Positions 1 through 5,572 of a stretch of 7,750 bases of DNA are shown piece after piece. Position numbers and translations under genes: made by a program. The stretch is taken from the NCBI GenBank assembly GCA_038751365.1, contig JBCDGH010000042.1:1-7750 (forward strand), given 5' to 3'. Source of the stretch: JBCDGH01 sp038751365 (GTDB taxonomy: Bacteria > Patescibacteriota > JACMRA01). The notes below the pieces were generated by a model that did not search any database, was not told where the DNA came from, and was given only the letters and a program-made list of their open reading frames with translations. The stretch's first letter is position 1; every line of letters begins with the position of its first letter.

Positions 1-14
1 AAATTTCAAAATAA

Positions 15-20
15 TCTAAT
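15..20 (+). promoter_or_regulatory. Possible -10 box (TCTAAT) of the XRE regulator gene
   Basis: TCTAAT matches the sigma-70 -10 consensus at five of six positions and lies exactly 20 bases before the ATG at 41. A start of transcription about 7 bases downstream would leave a leader of roughly 14 bases. The -35 region falls outside the window or is not recognisable. The same hexamer sits at the same distance from the GTG of the HAD gene at 3601. In DNA this AT-rich such matches are common, so confidence is low. Confidence 0.25.
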
Positions 21-40
21 AAAAGCAATCTATTTTTATT

Positions 41-307
41 ATGAAATCAAAATTACCACTCGATTCTAAGGCTAAATTTCTGAGTAAGCTAGGTAAATTA
101 ATTAAAACTCTAAGACACCTAAAGACAATGTCTCAAGAAGATGTTTCCAAATCCTCGGGTATACACCGAACTTATATAAGTGCTATTGAGCAGGGTAATA
201 AGAATATAACATTGGTGAGTATGTTAAAGATAGCTAGATCATTAGATACCAGTCCAGGTGAAATCTTAGATTCTAGTATCAAAGGTACTGAGTATGAAAG
301 ATCATGA
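41..307 (+). CDS. Small XRE/Cro-C1-type helix-turn-helix regulator
   Basis: This 88-residue protein is almost entirely one helix-turn-helix domain, about residues 15-78, preceded by a short basic N-terminus. The core at residues 31-52 contains SQEDVSKSSG, IHRTYISAIE and QG, the classic pattern of helix 2, turn and recognition helix in the XRE family. It ends with LKIARSLDTSPGEIL, the usual last helix. It most likely acts as a DNA-binding dimer that represses or activates a few promoters. The HRTYIS recognition helix resembles that of restriction-modification controller proteins, but no methylase or nuclease is visible in the window, so that role is unsupported. The ATG at 41 is the only reasonable start, since an in-frame stop lies at 20-22. 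There is no Shine-Dalgarno site. The target operator is unknown. Confidence 0.9.
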   Translation: MKSKLPLDSKAKFLSKLGKLIKTLRHLKTMSQEDVSKSSGIHRTYISAIEQGNKNITLVSMLKIARSLDTSPGEILDSSIKGTEYERS

Positions 308-332
308 TCTTATTAAATAGTCTACGACATAC

Positions 333-344
333 ACAAGTACTTGT
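333..344. repeat. Perfect 12-base palindrome ACAAGTACTTGT
   Basis: This uninterrupted palindrome lies 25 bases after the stop codon of the helix-turn-helix gene and is followed by TTTATTT. It could be an operator-type site, or the stem of a weak terminator for the rightward regulator gene, although a hairpin with no spare loop bases and few G/C pairs is a poor terminator. I cannot tell these apart from sequence alone. Confidence 0.3.
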
Positions 345-376
345 TTTATTTAGAAGTTATGAGGTGAAGGTTGCAC

Positions 377-412
377 AAAAAAAGAGGTAGACCGAAATTA
401 ACTATCTACCTC
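377..412 (-). terminator. Rho-independent terminator for leftward transcription (gyrA side)
   Basis: Read on the minus strand, GAGGTAGA (412-405) pairs perfectly with TCTACCTC (391-384) across a 13-base loop, and seven T residues (383-377) follow at once. The plus strand lacks a T run on the other side, so the terminator serves leftward transcription only. The only leftward genes upstream are the decayed gene at 458-796 and gyrA. As no hairpin is visible directly after the gyrA stop, this is probably where the gyrA transcript ends. Confidence 0.75.
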
Positions 413-457
413 AATATCAACGCTTGGCTAAAAACTTAGTCTTGTAAGAAAGAATCT

Positions 458-796
458 CTAATCTTCAAACCATACCCAAGCTTTTGTACAATTTCCGCTT
501 TCGCATTCAATTTTCCACTCCTGAGATCTGTTGACGTATTTTTTTACCCAATTTTACTCTTTTGCTGGACGATCATCGGACTCAAAAGTTTGAGCAATGG
601 AGACTCGCACGGAATAGGGTCGATTCAAATATAGCTTTGCCGATCCGATTTCACCTGTTTCAAAAGTAAGAATACCTAAAAACTTATCCTTGTTTGTAGA
701 ACCAGTATATAAATAGGTAATTAAAAACTGCCTACCATCGGCTAATCTTGATCTAACTACTAAGGGAAAGATGCCGGACTCTTCATACCAAGCTTG
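458..796 (-). pseudogene. Remnant of an unrecognised gene, no start codon and an in-frame stop
   Basis: The minus strand holds one frame that reads like real protein for 111 codons. Seventy-nine codons run from 793 to 557, beginning AWYEESGIFPLVVRSRLADG and including YLYTGSTNKDKFLGILTF and LYLNRPYSVRVSIAQTFES. A single TAA (556-554) follows. Another 31 codons continue in the same frame, with WVKKYVNRSQEWKIE, two Cys in CESGNC and the Trp-rich end AWVWFED, up to TAG at 460-458. The upstream frame is closed by TAA at 799-797 and no ATG, or plausible GTG or TTG, opens the first part. This looks like the 3' portion of a gene that lost its start and gained a nonsense mutation. The alternating hydrophobic pattern suggests a beta-rich domain. 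I do not recognise the family. It lies just downstream of gyrA on the same strand, so it was probably once co-transcribed with it or reached by read-through. A sequencing error could explain the internal stop but not the missing start. Confidence 0.6.
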
Positions 797-844
797 TTAA
801 CTAAATATCAAATATCTTAATCACTAGCAAACCCATTTAAAATG

Positions 845-3499
845 TTAACTAACTCCTCCACTAACCACTGAATCTTTAGGTTCTAATTTGATTATTTTCA
901 CACCTTGAGTGCTTCTACCTAACTGTGATATATCTTCTGGGTTAACCCTAATCGTAATGCCGTTTGAAGTAGTAACTATTAGGTTTTCTTCAACTCCTGA
1001 TAGAATCCTAACGAGTACCGGTTTGCCAGTTTTCTTGGTCATGTTCAAAGTCTTTACTCCACTAGCTGCTCGACTAGTCTTTCTATATTCTGCAAGGTAA
1101 GTCTGCTTACCGTAACCTTTTTCTGTAACAACTAGCAGTGAAGGGTAGATTTTGGTCTTAGATTTAGTGTCTTCTATGAGCGCACCATCCCCGTTTTCGT
1201 CATCAGCTGCTAGAAAGTCAAAGCTGGACACCTGAAGACTAATCACCTCATCCTCGCTTTTTAGTTTGATGCCTCTTACACCTTGAGCTGACCTACCAAG
1301 GGGGCTTAGCTGTGATCTGTCGAAAATAACAGTTTTACCGTTGGAGGCTGAGAGAATAATCTTGTCTTTTTCGTTTAGACTTAAGGATACATCCATCAAC
1401 TTATCTCCTGACTTCAAGTTGATAGCGATTATACCAGTCTTCCTGATATTGTTGAACTGATCTAAATTAGTTCTTTTAACACTTCCTTTGCATGTAGCAA
1501 ATATTAGAGAACCTTCTTTGCTTGATTCTTCATCTTTTGTTAGGCAGACTACGTTGGTAATCTTTTCTCCTTCTTTTAGTTCGAAGTAGTTTACTAGGGC
1601 TTGACCTCTGCTAGTACGACTACCGCTTGGTAAGTCAAAGACTCTCATTCTAAAAACTCTTCCAGTGTTAGTGAAGGCATACACATAGTCGTGAGAATTA
1701 CAGACTATACTATTTTTAACCACATCTGTTTCCTTAGGATTGAAGCTAGTAACTCCTCTACCGCCTCTATTTTGTTGTCTAAAGTTTGTTATTGGTAAGA
1801 CCTTTATGTACTGCTGAGTGGTGAGCTGGACTAACACCTCTTCGTTTTCCACAAAATCTTCTTTATTATAATCTCCAACTGAATGATCAAATATTTGAGT
1901 CCGCCTTGGGGAAGAAAACTTGCTAGAGAGTCCTTGTAATTCTGAAGAAATAATCTGAGTTTTTACTTCGTCATATTCTAAAATATTTTGTAGCTCAGCG
2001 ATTAGTTTAATTTTTTCATTTCTTTCGTTTTCTATCTTAGCTTTATCAAGCCCGGTAAGAGTTTGTAGTCTCATTTGTAATACTGCCTCGGCTTGTCTTT
2101 CACTTAATTTAAACTCTGCTTGCAAACGCTGGCTGGCAACATGTTTATCTTCTGAAGAGCGTATAAGTGCTACTATTTGATCTATAAAGTCTAAAGCGAT
2201 TTTGAGTCCATCGAGTATGTGTAGCTCGTCTTGAGCTTTTTTCAAATCAAACTTAGTTCTTCTTACAACTACCTCATATCTATGATTTATAAACTCTACT
2301 AAAATTTCTTTAAGGTTTAGTAGCTTTGGCTGCCTCCCGTCATTTACTAGGGCTAGTAGGTTAAAGTAGATATTAGTCTGTAAATCACTAAGTTTGTAAA
2401 GTTGATTGAGCACAATTTCTGGGCTAGCCTCTCTCTTAACTTCGATAACAATACGGATCCCTTCTTTGTTTGACTCGTCACGAATGTCCTTAATACCTTC
2501 TATTCTTTTATCTTTGATTAGGTCAGCAATTTTGACTAACATGTCTGCCTTGTTTACTTGGTAAGGAATCTCCGTAATCAGGATTTTGTCTTCGAGCAAT
2601 TCAGATTTTGCTCTGATTAAGCATTTACCACGACCAGTACTATAGGCTTTTAGGATGTCCGCTTTACCGTAAACTATGCCGCCAGTAGGTAAATCTGGAG
2701 CAGGGATAAATTCCATTAGTTCTTCAATTGTCGCTTCAGGGTTCTTTAGTAAGTGTAAAATCGCCTTGCAGACTTCTTGTAGATTATGAGGGGGAATCTC
2801 AGTCGCCATTCCTACAGCGATACCTGTTTGACCGTTGATAATCAGGTTGGGCAAAATAGTGGGTAATACCTTAGGTTCTCTTTGACTACCGTCGTAGTTA
2901 TCAACAAAATCCACAGTATCTTTCTCAATATCAGAAACTAAATAACTCGCTGGTTTATTCATTCTAGACTCAGTATAACGCATGGCTGCAGGTGAGTCTC
3001 CGTCTATAGAGCCAAAGTTACCTTGACCATCCACCAAAGGATATCTCATAGCAAAGTCTTGAGCTAGTCTGACCATTGCATTGTACACCGACATATCCCC
3101 GTGAGGGTGATACTTACCCAATACTTCACCAACGACACGAGAACACTTGGTATATTTGGCACCCGGTGTAAGACCTAGTTTATGCATTGTGTAAAGGATT
3201 CTACGGTGTACAGGCTTTAGACCATCTCTAACATCAGGTAAAGCTCTAGATACAATTACACTCATGGCGTATTTCAAATATGAGTCCTGCATTTCTTGCT
3301 CGAGTACTCTAGGCTCAATTTGGTCGTCCATGGTTACTAGACCTGAGTTGACTGAATTATAGTTATTGCCGTCAGTCTCAGATTCGTTCAGCTCATCCTT
3401 TTTTTCGGTAATATCTGCTGATTTCGACTCTTCAGTATTGCTTTGCTCTTCAAAATCTAAACTATTGTCTTTGAAACCAGAAATATCATCCTTAAACAT
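845..3499 (-). CDS. gyrA: DNA gyrase subunit A
   Basis: This is the A subunit of DNA gyrase, which cuts and rejoins DNA and, with GyrB, introduces negative supercoils using ATP. Residue numbers here count from the longest reading at 3538 (TTG, 897 aa). The breakage-reunion domain begins near residue 70 (SYLKYAMSVIVSRALPDVRD at 86-105). The catalytic Tyr is Y188 in AAMRYTE. The GyrA box QNRGGRG at 589-595 marks it as GyrA rather than ParC. The C-terminal pinwheel follows, with repeated blades such as GRSAQGVRGIKLK and GRSTQGVKIIKLE, and an acidic insert near 775-795. The family start corresponds to M70 (ATG at 3331). The frame is open further upstream, with ATG at 3499 and TTG at 3538, and encodes an acidic, Ser/Asn-rich extension. 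I chose ATG 3499 (884 aa), but the start is uncertain. The quinolone-contact positions are unusual, with Met149 and Asn153 where E. coli has Ser83 and Asp87. gyrB is not adjacent. Confidence 0.97.
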   Translation of the reverse strand: MFKDDISGFKDNSLDFEEQSNTEESKSADITEKKDELNESETDGNNYNSVNSGLVTMDDQIEPRVLEQEMQDSYLKYAMSVIVSRALPDVRDGLKPVHRRILYTMHKLGLTPGAKYTKCSRVVGEVLGKYHPHGDMSVYNAMVRLAQDFAMRYPLVDGQGNFGSIDGDSPAAMRYTESRMNKPASYLVSDIEKDTVDFVDNYDGSQREPKVLPTILPNLIINGQTGIAVGMATEIPPHNLQEVCKAILHLLKNPEATIEELMEFIPAPDLPTGGIVYGKADILKAYSTGRGKCLIRAKSELLEDKILITEIPYQVNKADMLVKIADLIKDKRIEGIKDIRDESNKEGIRIVIEVKREASPEIVLNQLYKLSDLQTNIYFNLLALVNDGRQPKLLNLKEILVEFINHRYEVVVRRTKFDLKKAQDELHILDGLKIALDFIDQIVALIRSSEDKHVASQRLQAEFKLSERQAEAVLQMRLQTLTGLDKAKIENERNEKIKLIAELQNILEYDEVKTQIISSELQGLSSKFSSPRRTQIFDHSVGDYNKEDFVENEEVLVQLTTQQYIKVLPITNFRQQNRGGRGVTSFNPKETDVVKNSIVCNSHDYVYAFTNTGRVFRMRVFDLPSGSRTSRGQALVNYFELKEGEKITNVVCLTKDEESSKEGSLIFATCKGSVKRTNLDQFNNIRKTGIIAINLKSGDKLMDVSLSLNEKDKIILSASNGKTVIFDRSQLSPLGRSAQGVRGIKLKSEDEVISLQVSSFDFLAADDENGDGALIEDTKSKTKIYPSLLVVTEKGYGKQTYLAEYRKTSRAASGVKTLNMTKKTGKPVLVRILSGVEENLIVTTSNGITIRVNPEDISQLGRSTQGVKIIKLEPKDSVVSGGVS

Positions 3500-3538
3500 G
3501 TCTAAAATCTGAGATACTAGGCTGATATTGTCAAACAA

Positions 3539-3600
3539 AGTCAGGTAGTATCTGGTCTACTTGATTTTACATACTCTAATTTTTAGATTAAACTTAGATA
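3539..3600. promoter_or_regulatory. Divergent promoter region between gyrA and the HAD gene
   Basis: This short spacer must drive gyrA leftward and the HAD-membrane protein pair rightward. Rightward candidates are TTGATT (3561-3566), 17 bases, then TAGATT (3584-3589), or the better -10 match TCTAAT (3575-3580), which sits 20 bases before the GTG. Leftward, TAAAAT (3569-3564 on the minus strand) is a five-of-six -10 match with a poor -35, TTTAAT, 17 bases upstream. The candidate promoters overlap, so the two directions could compete. Several alternatives fit, so the exact boxes are uncertain. Confidence 0.35.
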
Positions 3601-4224
3601 GTGAAATCAATCATTTTTGACTTTGATGGTGTTTTTGGAGATACGCTTGAGCCAGTTACTGAATTTCTGACCAAGTTCAGTTGGAAATCTAAATCTAAAG
3701 TGCGCTCTGATATTCTTAAGCTATTAATGAGTAATCGCCAAGAAACAAGGTTGCAGAGGTATTTTAAAGATCGTTTAGCCTTAAAATTAGAAACTTATTT
3801 AGTTGGTTACGGCAATTGCTTGTTTGAAGATAGGCTCAAGGAAGTGTCTCAGCTACAAGCACCTAAGGCGATACTTTCTAATAATTATAGTTTTATTTGT
3901 AAAAGATTATTAGGAAGTTACACTAGTTTATTTGATTTAATTATTGGTGATGGTGAAGCTGATACTAAAGTAAAAGGTTTTGAGCTTATTTTTCAAAATC
4001 CTAAATTTGCTAAGTCAAGTACGATATTTATCACAGATACAGTTGGAGATATTTTGGAAGCCAGAAAAGTCTTGAGAAAAAACCAAATTTATGGGGTTTC
4101 TTGGGGATTCCATGATTCTGAGCTTTTAAAATCTTATTTAACTCCTGGGCATATTTTGACAGACTTTAAGAAACTAACCCTAATTGACTCTCACAAAGCA
4201 GTTAGTAGCCTAAGTTATGCCTAA
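3601..4224 (+). CDS. HAD-superfamily hydrolase, phosphatase-like
   Basis: This 207-residue protein shows the full set of haloacid-dehalogenase motifs. Motif I is IIFDFDGVFGDT at 4-15, with nucleophile Asp7 and acid Asp9. Motif II is ILSNNYS at 91-97, with Ser93. The motif III Lys is K123 or K125 in TKVKGFE. Motif IV is IFITDTVGDILEA at 142-154, with Asp146 and Asp150 for Mg2+. The stretch GVSWGFHDSELL (165-176) is typical of small HAD phosphatases related to phosphoglycolate phosphatase. Residues 16-85 form the helical cap. It is likely a cytoplasmic Mg2+-dependent phosphatase; the substrate cannot be read from sequence. The GTG at 3601 is the start, because motif I follows immediately and an in-frame TAG lies two codons upstream. 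Its last 8 bases overlap the next gene, implying translational coupling. Confidence 0.88.
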   Translation: MKSIIFDFDGVFGDTLEPVTEFLTKFSWKSKSKVRSDILKLLMSNRQETRLQRYFKDRLALKLETYLVGYGNCLFEDRLKEVSQLQAPKAILSNNYSFICKRLLGSYTSLFDLIIGDGEADTKVKGFELIFQNPKFAKSSTIFITDTVGDILEARKVLRKNQIYGVSWGFHDSELLKSYLTPGHILTDFKKLTLIDSHKAVSSLSYA

Positions 4225-4642
4225 AGACCCCTTAAAAATTTTAGTTACTGTAACAATTGGGATTTTGTTGTTAGTATTGTCTGTATGGTTGATAAATTTA
4301 TATGTAGTTCCAGCGATCTTTAAGTCACGAATTGGTTCTGGTAGCACTACTAGAATTGGTGAAGTCAGGACTGATAGTGAAAAAAAACATCATACAGAGG
4401 ATAATAATGATATGAGTGAACCTGACTCTGAGAAAGTGGATAGCAATATAGAATCAGAATTAGTTAATAGTGATCCAGCTGAAGTAAATAATGATTTACC
4501 AGTTGCAAAAAGTGAAAGTAATTCAGATAATCCAGACCTGAGTAAAGTAAATAAACAAAAACCTACACCAAAAAAACCTGATCTTGAAGCTAGTACAAAT
4601 AGGGGTGACTGGGACAAGTATAAAGGTGCTTATGAAATCTAA
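4217..4642 (+). CDS. Single-pass membrane protein with acidic, low-complexity tail
   Basis: This 141-residue protein has a short basic N-terminus (MPKDPLK), one strong membrane helix at about residues 8-34 (ILVTVTIGILLLVLSVWLIN and onward) and then a long hydrophilic tail. The tail is rich in Ser, Asp, Glu and Asn up to about residue 110, turns Lys/Pro-rich (KQKPTPKKPD) and ends in GDWDKYKGAYEI. It is probably anchored in the cytoplasmic membrane with a disordered tail; a tail outside the cell is my guess and the topology is not certain. No enzyme domain or known family is recognised. The ATG at 4217 overlaps the stop of the HAD gene by 8 bases, so the two form an operon and may act together. 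No rightward terminator with a T run is seen after the stop. Confidence 0.75.
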   Translation: MPKDPLKILVTVTIGILLLVLSVWLINLYVVPAIFKSRIGSGSTTRIGEVRTDSEKKHHTEDNNDMSEPDSEKVDSNIESELVNSDPAEVNNDLPVAKSESNSDNPDLSKVNKQKPTPKKPDLEASTNRGDWDKYKGAYEI

Positions 4643-4669
4643 GGATTAGCAAAATCACGCTTAAACTCG

Positions 4670-4696
4670 CAAACAAAAACTACCCGAATCGGGTAG
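4670..4696 (-). terminator. Rho-independent terminator of the 38-aa membrane gene
   Basis: CTACCCGAATCGGGTAG (4680-4696) is a perfect inverted repeat, in practice a six-base-pair GC-rich stem with a five-base loop. On the minus strand it is followed by TTTTTGTTT (4679-4671), which makes it a leftward terminator. It lies 28 bases past the stop codon of the small leftward gene at 4725-4841 and supports that gene being real. The same hairpin forms in rightward transcripts from the convergent operon but lacks a T run there. Confidence 0.8.
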
Positions 4697-4724
4697 TCAA
4701 TGCTAGGTGTTGCAGCTACAATTA

Positions 4725-4841
4725 CTATTTAGAGTTTAGTTTAGCTAAGGCGTAACTAGCCGCGACTATTACTGAGGCGGTGGCAATACCAAATAAAACT
4801 GGAGTTACATTTTCAAAACTGGCAATAAGAGCAATAGGCAT
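4725..4841 (-). CDS. Very small single-pass membrane protein, 38 residues
   Basis: On the minus strand an ATG at 4841 opens a 38-codon frame ending in TAG (4727-4725). It starts MPIALIASFENVTP, continues with a membrane helix at about residues 14-33 (PVLFGIATASVIVAASYALA) and ends in the basic KLNSK. The frame is also open upstream to about 4919, with protein-like sequence including LRRQFVSLKQVNYKLSLSSL. That part contains no ATG, GTG or TTG, so a longer form would need an unusual start such as ATT. Support comes from a GC-rich terminator 28 bases after the stop, a TTGACA promoter candidate upstream, and a sharply hydrophobic, Ala/Ile/Val-rich helix with charges placed as expected. There is no Shine-Dalgarno site. 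The family is unknown. It sits alone, convergent to the HAD operon and divergent from the DUF2784-like gene. Confidence 0.6.
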   Translation of the reverse strand: MPIALIASFENVTPVLFGIATASVIVAASYALAKLNSK

Positions 4842-4926
4842 AAGTGAAGACAGTGATAGTTTATAATTTACCTGTTTTAGAGATACAAACTGGCGCCTTA
4901 AAATTGTAGCAATAAAATAGGTGACC

Positions 4927-4956
4927 TACATACACTTACTTTTTAAGATTTGTCAA
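4927..4956 (-). promoter_or_regulatory. Possible sigma-70 promoter of the 38-aa membrane gene
   Basis: On the minus strand a perfect -35 box TTGACA (4956-4951) is followed after 18 bases by TATGTA (4932-4927), a four-of-six match to the -10 consensus. Transcription would begin near 4920, giving a leader of about 80 bases before the ATG at 4841. The -35 match is strong and the -10 weak. The region between here and the start of the rightward gene at 5007 shows no clear rightward promoter. Confidence 0.4.
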
Positions 4957-5006
4957 AAGCCATAATTTGCTTTACTGACAATAGCACTTAAATCTTCAGT
5001 TGCTTT

Positions 5007-5399
5007 ATGTTTATTAGTACTTTATGGGTAATCTTATATGCTATATCTATAGTTTTACATCAGTTAGTGTTTATACTTTTTGTAGGTTCTTTAGTCAGAG
5101 TATTTTTAATAAAGTATACTCCGTATGCTAGCCTATATCTAGCTATAATTACCATTATCCAAGTTATTTTCAATGGCTGCCCTCTAACAAATCTTAATAA
5201 TTTTTTGTATGTTAAAGCTGGTTTTACAGACTTACAAAGCAATTTTTTCTGGGGTGGTATTTTTGGTGAATTTACTAGCCTTGCAAGGATGTTATTTTTG
5301 ATGATGTCAGTTTTGATGTTTTATTACTCTGTTCAGACTTGGAATAAAGCTGAAGTTAATATAAGATTAAGCCGTATCTATGGTGGAAAATTAACTTGA
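5007..5399 (+). CDS. DUF2784-like small multi-pass membrane protein
   Basis: This 130-residue protein is strongly hydrophobic, with membrane segments at about residues 5-35, 41-56 and 93-111. After the second lies NGCPLTNLNNF (56-66), matching the CPLT(x)nE-type signature of the DUF2784 family. The first helix carries a His (LHQLVFILF, 17-25), as DUF2784 proteins do. That family has no established biochemical role, so the function stays open. The usual Glu after CPLT appears to be replaced by Asn, so the assignment is tentative. The ATG at 5007 opens directly into the first membrane helix. There is no Shine-Dalgarno site. The gene stands alone; tRNA-Asn follows 39 bases after its stop on the same strand and could be reached by read-through. 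Confidence 0.75.
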   Translation: MFISTLWVILYAISIVLHQLVFILFVGSLVRVFLIKYTPYASLYLAIITIIQVIFNGCPLTNLNNFLYVKAGFTDLQSNFFWGGIFGEFTSLARMLFLMMSVLMFYYSVQTWNKAEVNIRLSRIYGGKLT

Positions 5400-5438
5400 C
5401 TAAATTAAGGCTATTTGATTGATTATACCTATATCTAT

Positions 5439-5514
5439 TCCGAAGTAGCTCAGTTGGTAGAGCGAGGGACTGTTAATCCCCAGGTCACAGGTTCGAGTCC
5501 TGTCTTCGGAGCCA
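5439..5514 (+). tRNA. tRNA-Asn (anticodon GTT), CCA encoded
   Basis: All arms of a cloverleaf can be drawn. The acceptor stem is TCCGAAG (5439-5445) with CTTCGGA (5504-5510), followed by discriminator G and an encoded CCA (5512-5514). The D arm is GCTC/GAGC with loop AGTTGGTA. The anticodon loop is CTGTTAA (5470-5476), with GTT at 5472-5474, which reads Asn codons AAC and AAT. The T arm is ACAGG/CCTGT with loop TTCGAGT. The first anticodon-stem pair (A5465 with C5481) is a mismatch; the other four pair. A weak -10-like TATACC at 5424-5429 lies 9 bases before the 5' end. Confidence 0.97.
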
Positions 5515-5528
5515 GTAGCAACAAAGTG

Positions 5529-5553
5529 TAACCTGTAGGGGTATATTTTTTTT
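5529..5553 (+). terminator. Possible weak terminator after tRNA-Asn
   Basis: A run of eight T residues (5546-5553) follows a short, imperfect stem around TAACC and GGGTA (5529-5543), about 15 bases after the tRNA CCA. The T run is convincing but the stem is weak, with an A-G mismatch. It may end the tRNA transcript and also separates it from the convergent gene at 5573. Confidence 0.3.
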
Positions 5554-5572
5554 GGTTAAAATAAAAATTTTC

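Noticed and set aside
41..307. Restriction-modification controller or antitoxin role for the XRE protein
   Set aside because: No methylase, nuclease or toxin gene is visible beside it; the upstream neighbour is outside the window.
299..310. Palindrome AGATCATGATCT over the stop codon of the regulator gene
   Set aside because: Mostly coding sequence plus the stop codon; it has no loop or T run and is likely chance.
909..1100. Open frame on the plus strand inside gyrA
   Set aside because: It lies fully within the well-supported gyrA coding region on the other strand and has no recognisable domain or start signal.
4390..4617. Minus-strand frame rich in Ser and Leu
   Set aside because: It is the antisense of the acidic, Ser-rich tail of the membrane protein at 4217-4642, which explains its composition.
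5060..5242. Minus-strand frame of 60 codons
   Set aside because: It is antisense to the DUF2784-like gene and lacks any supporting signal.
5439..5514. tRNA-Asn as an integration (attachment) site
   Set aside because: I saw no second copy of the tRNA 3' end in the window and no integrase gene nearby.
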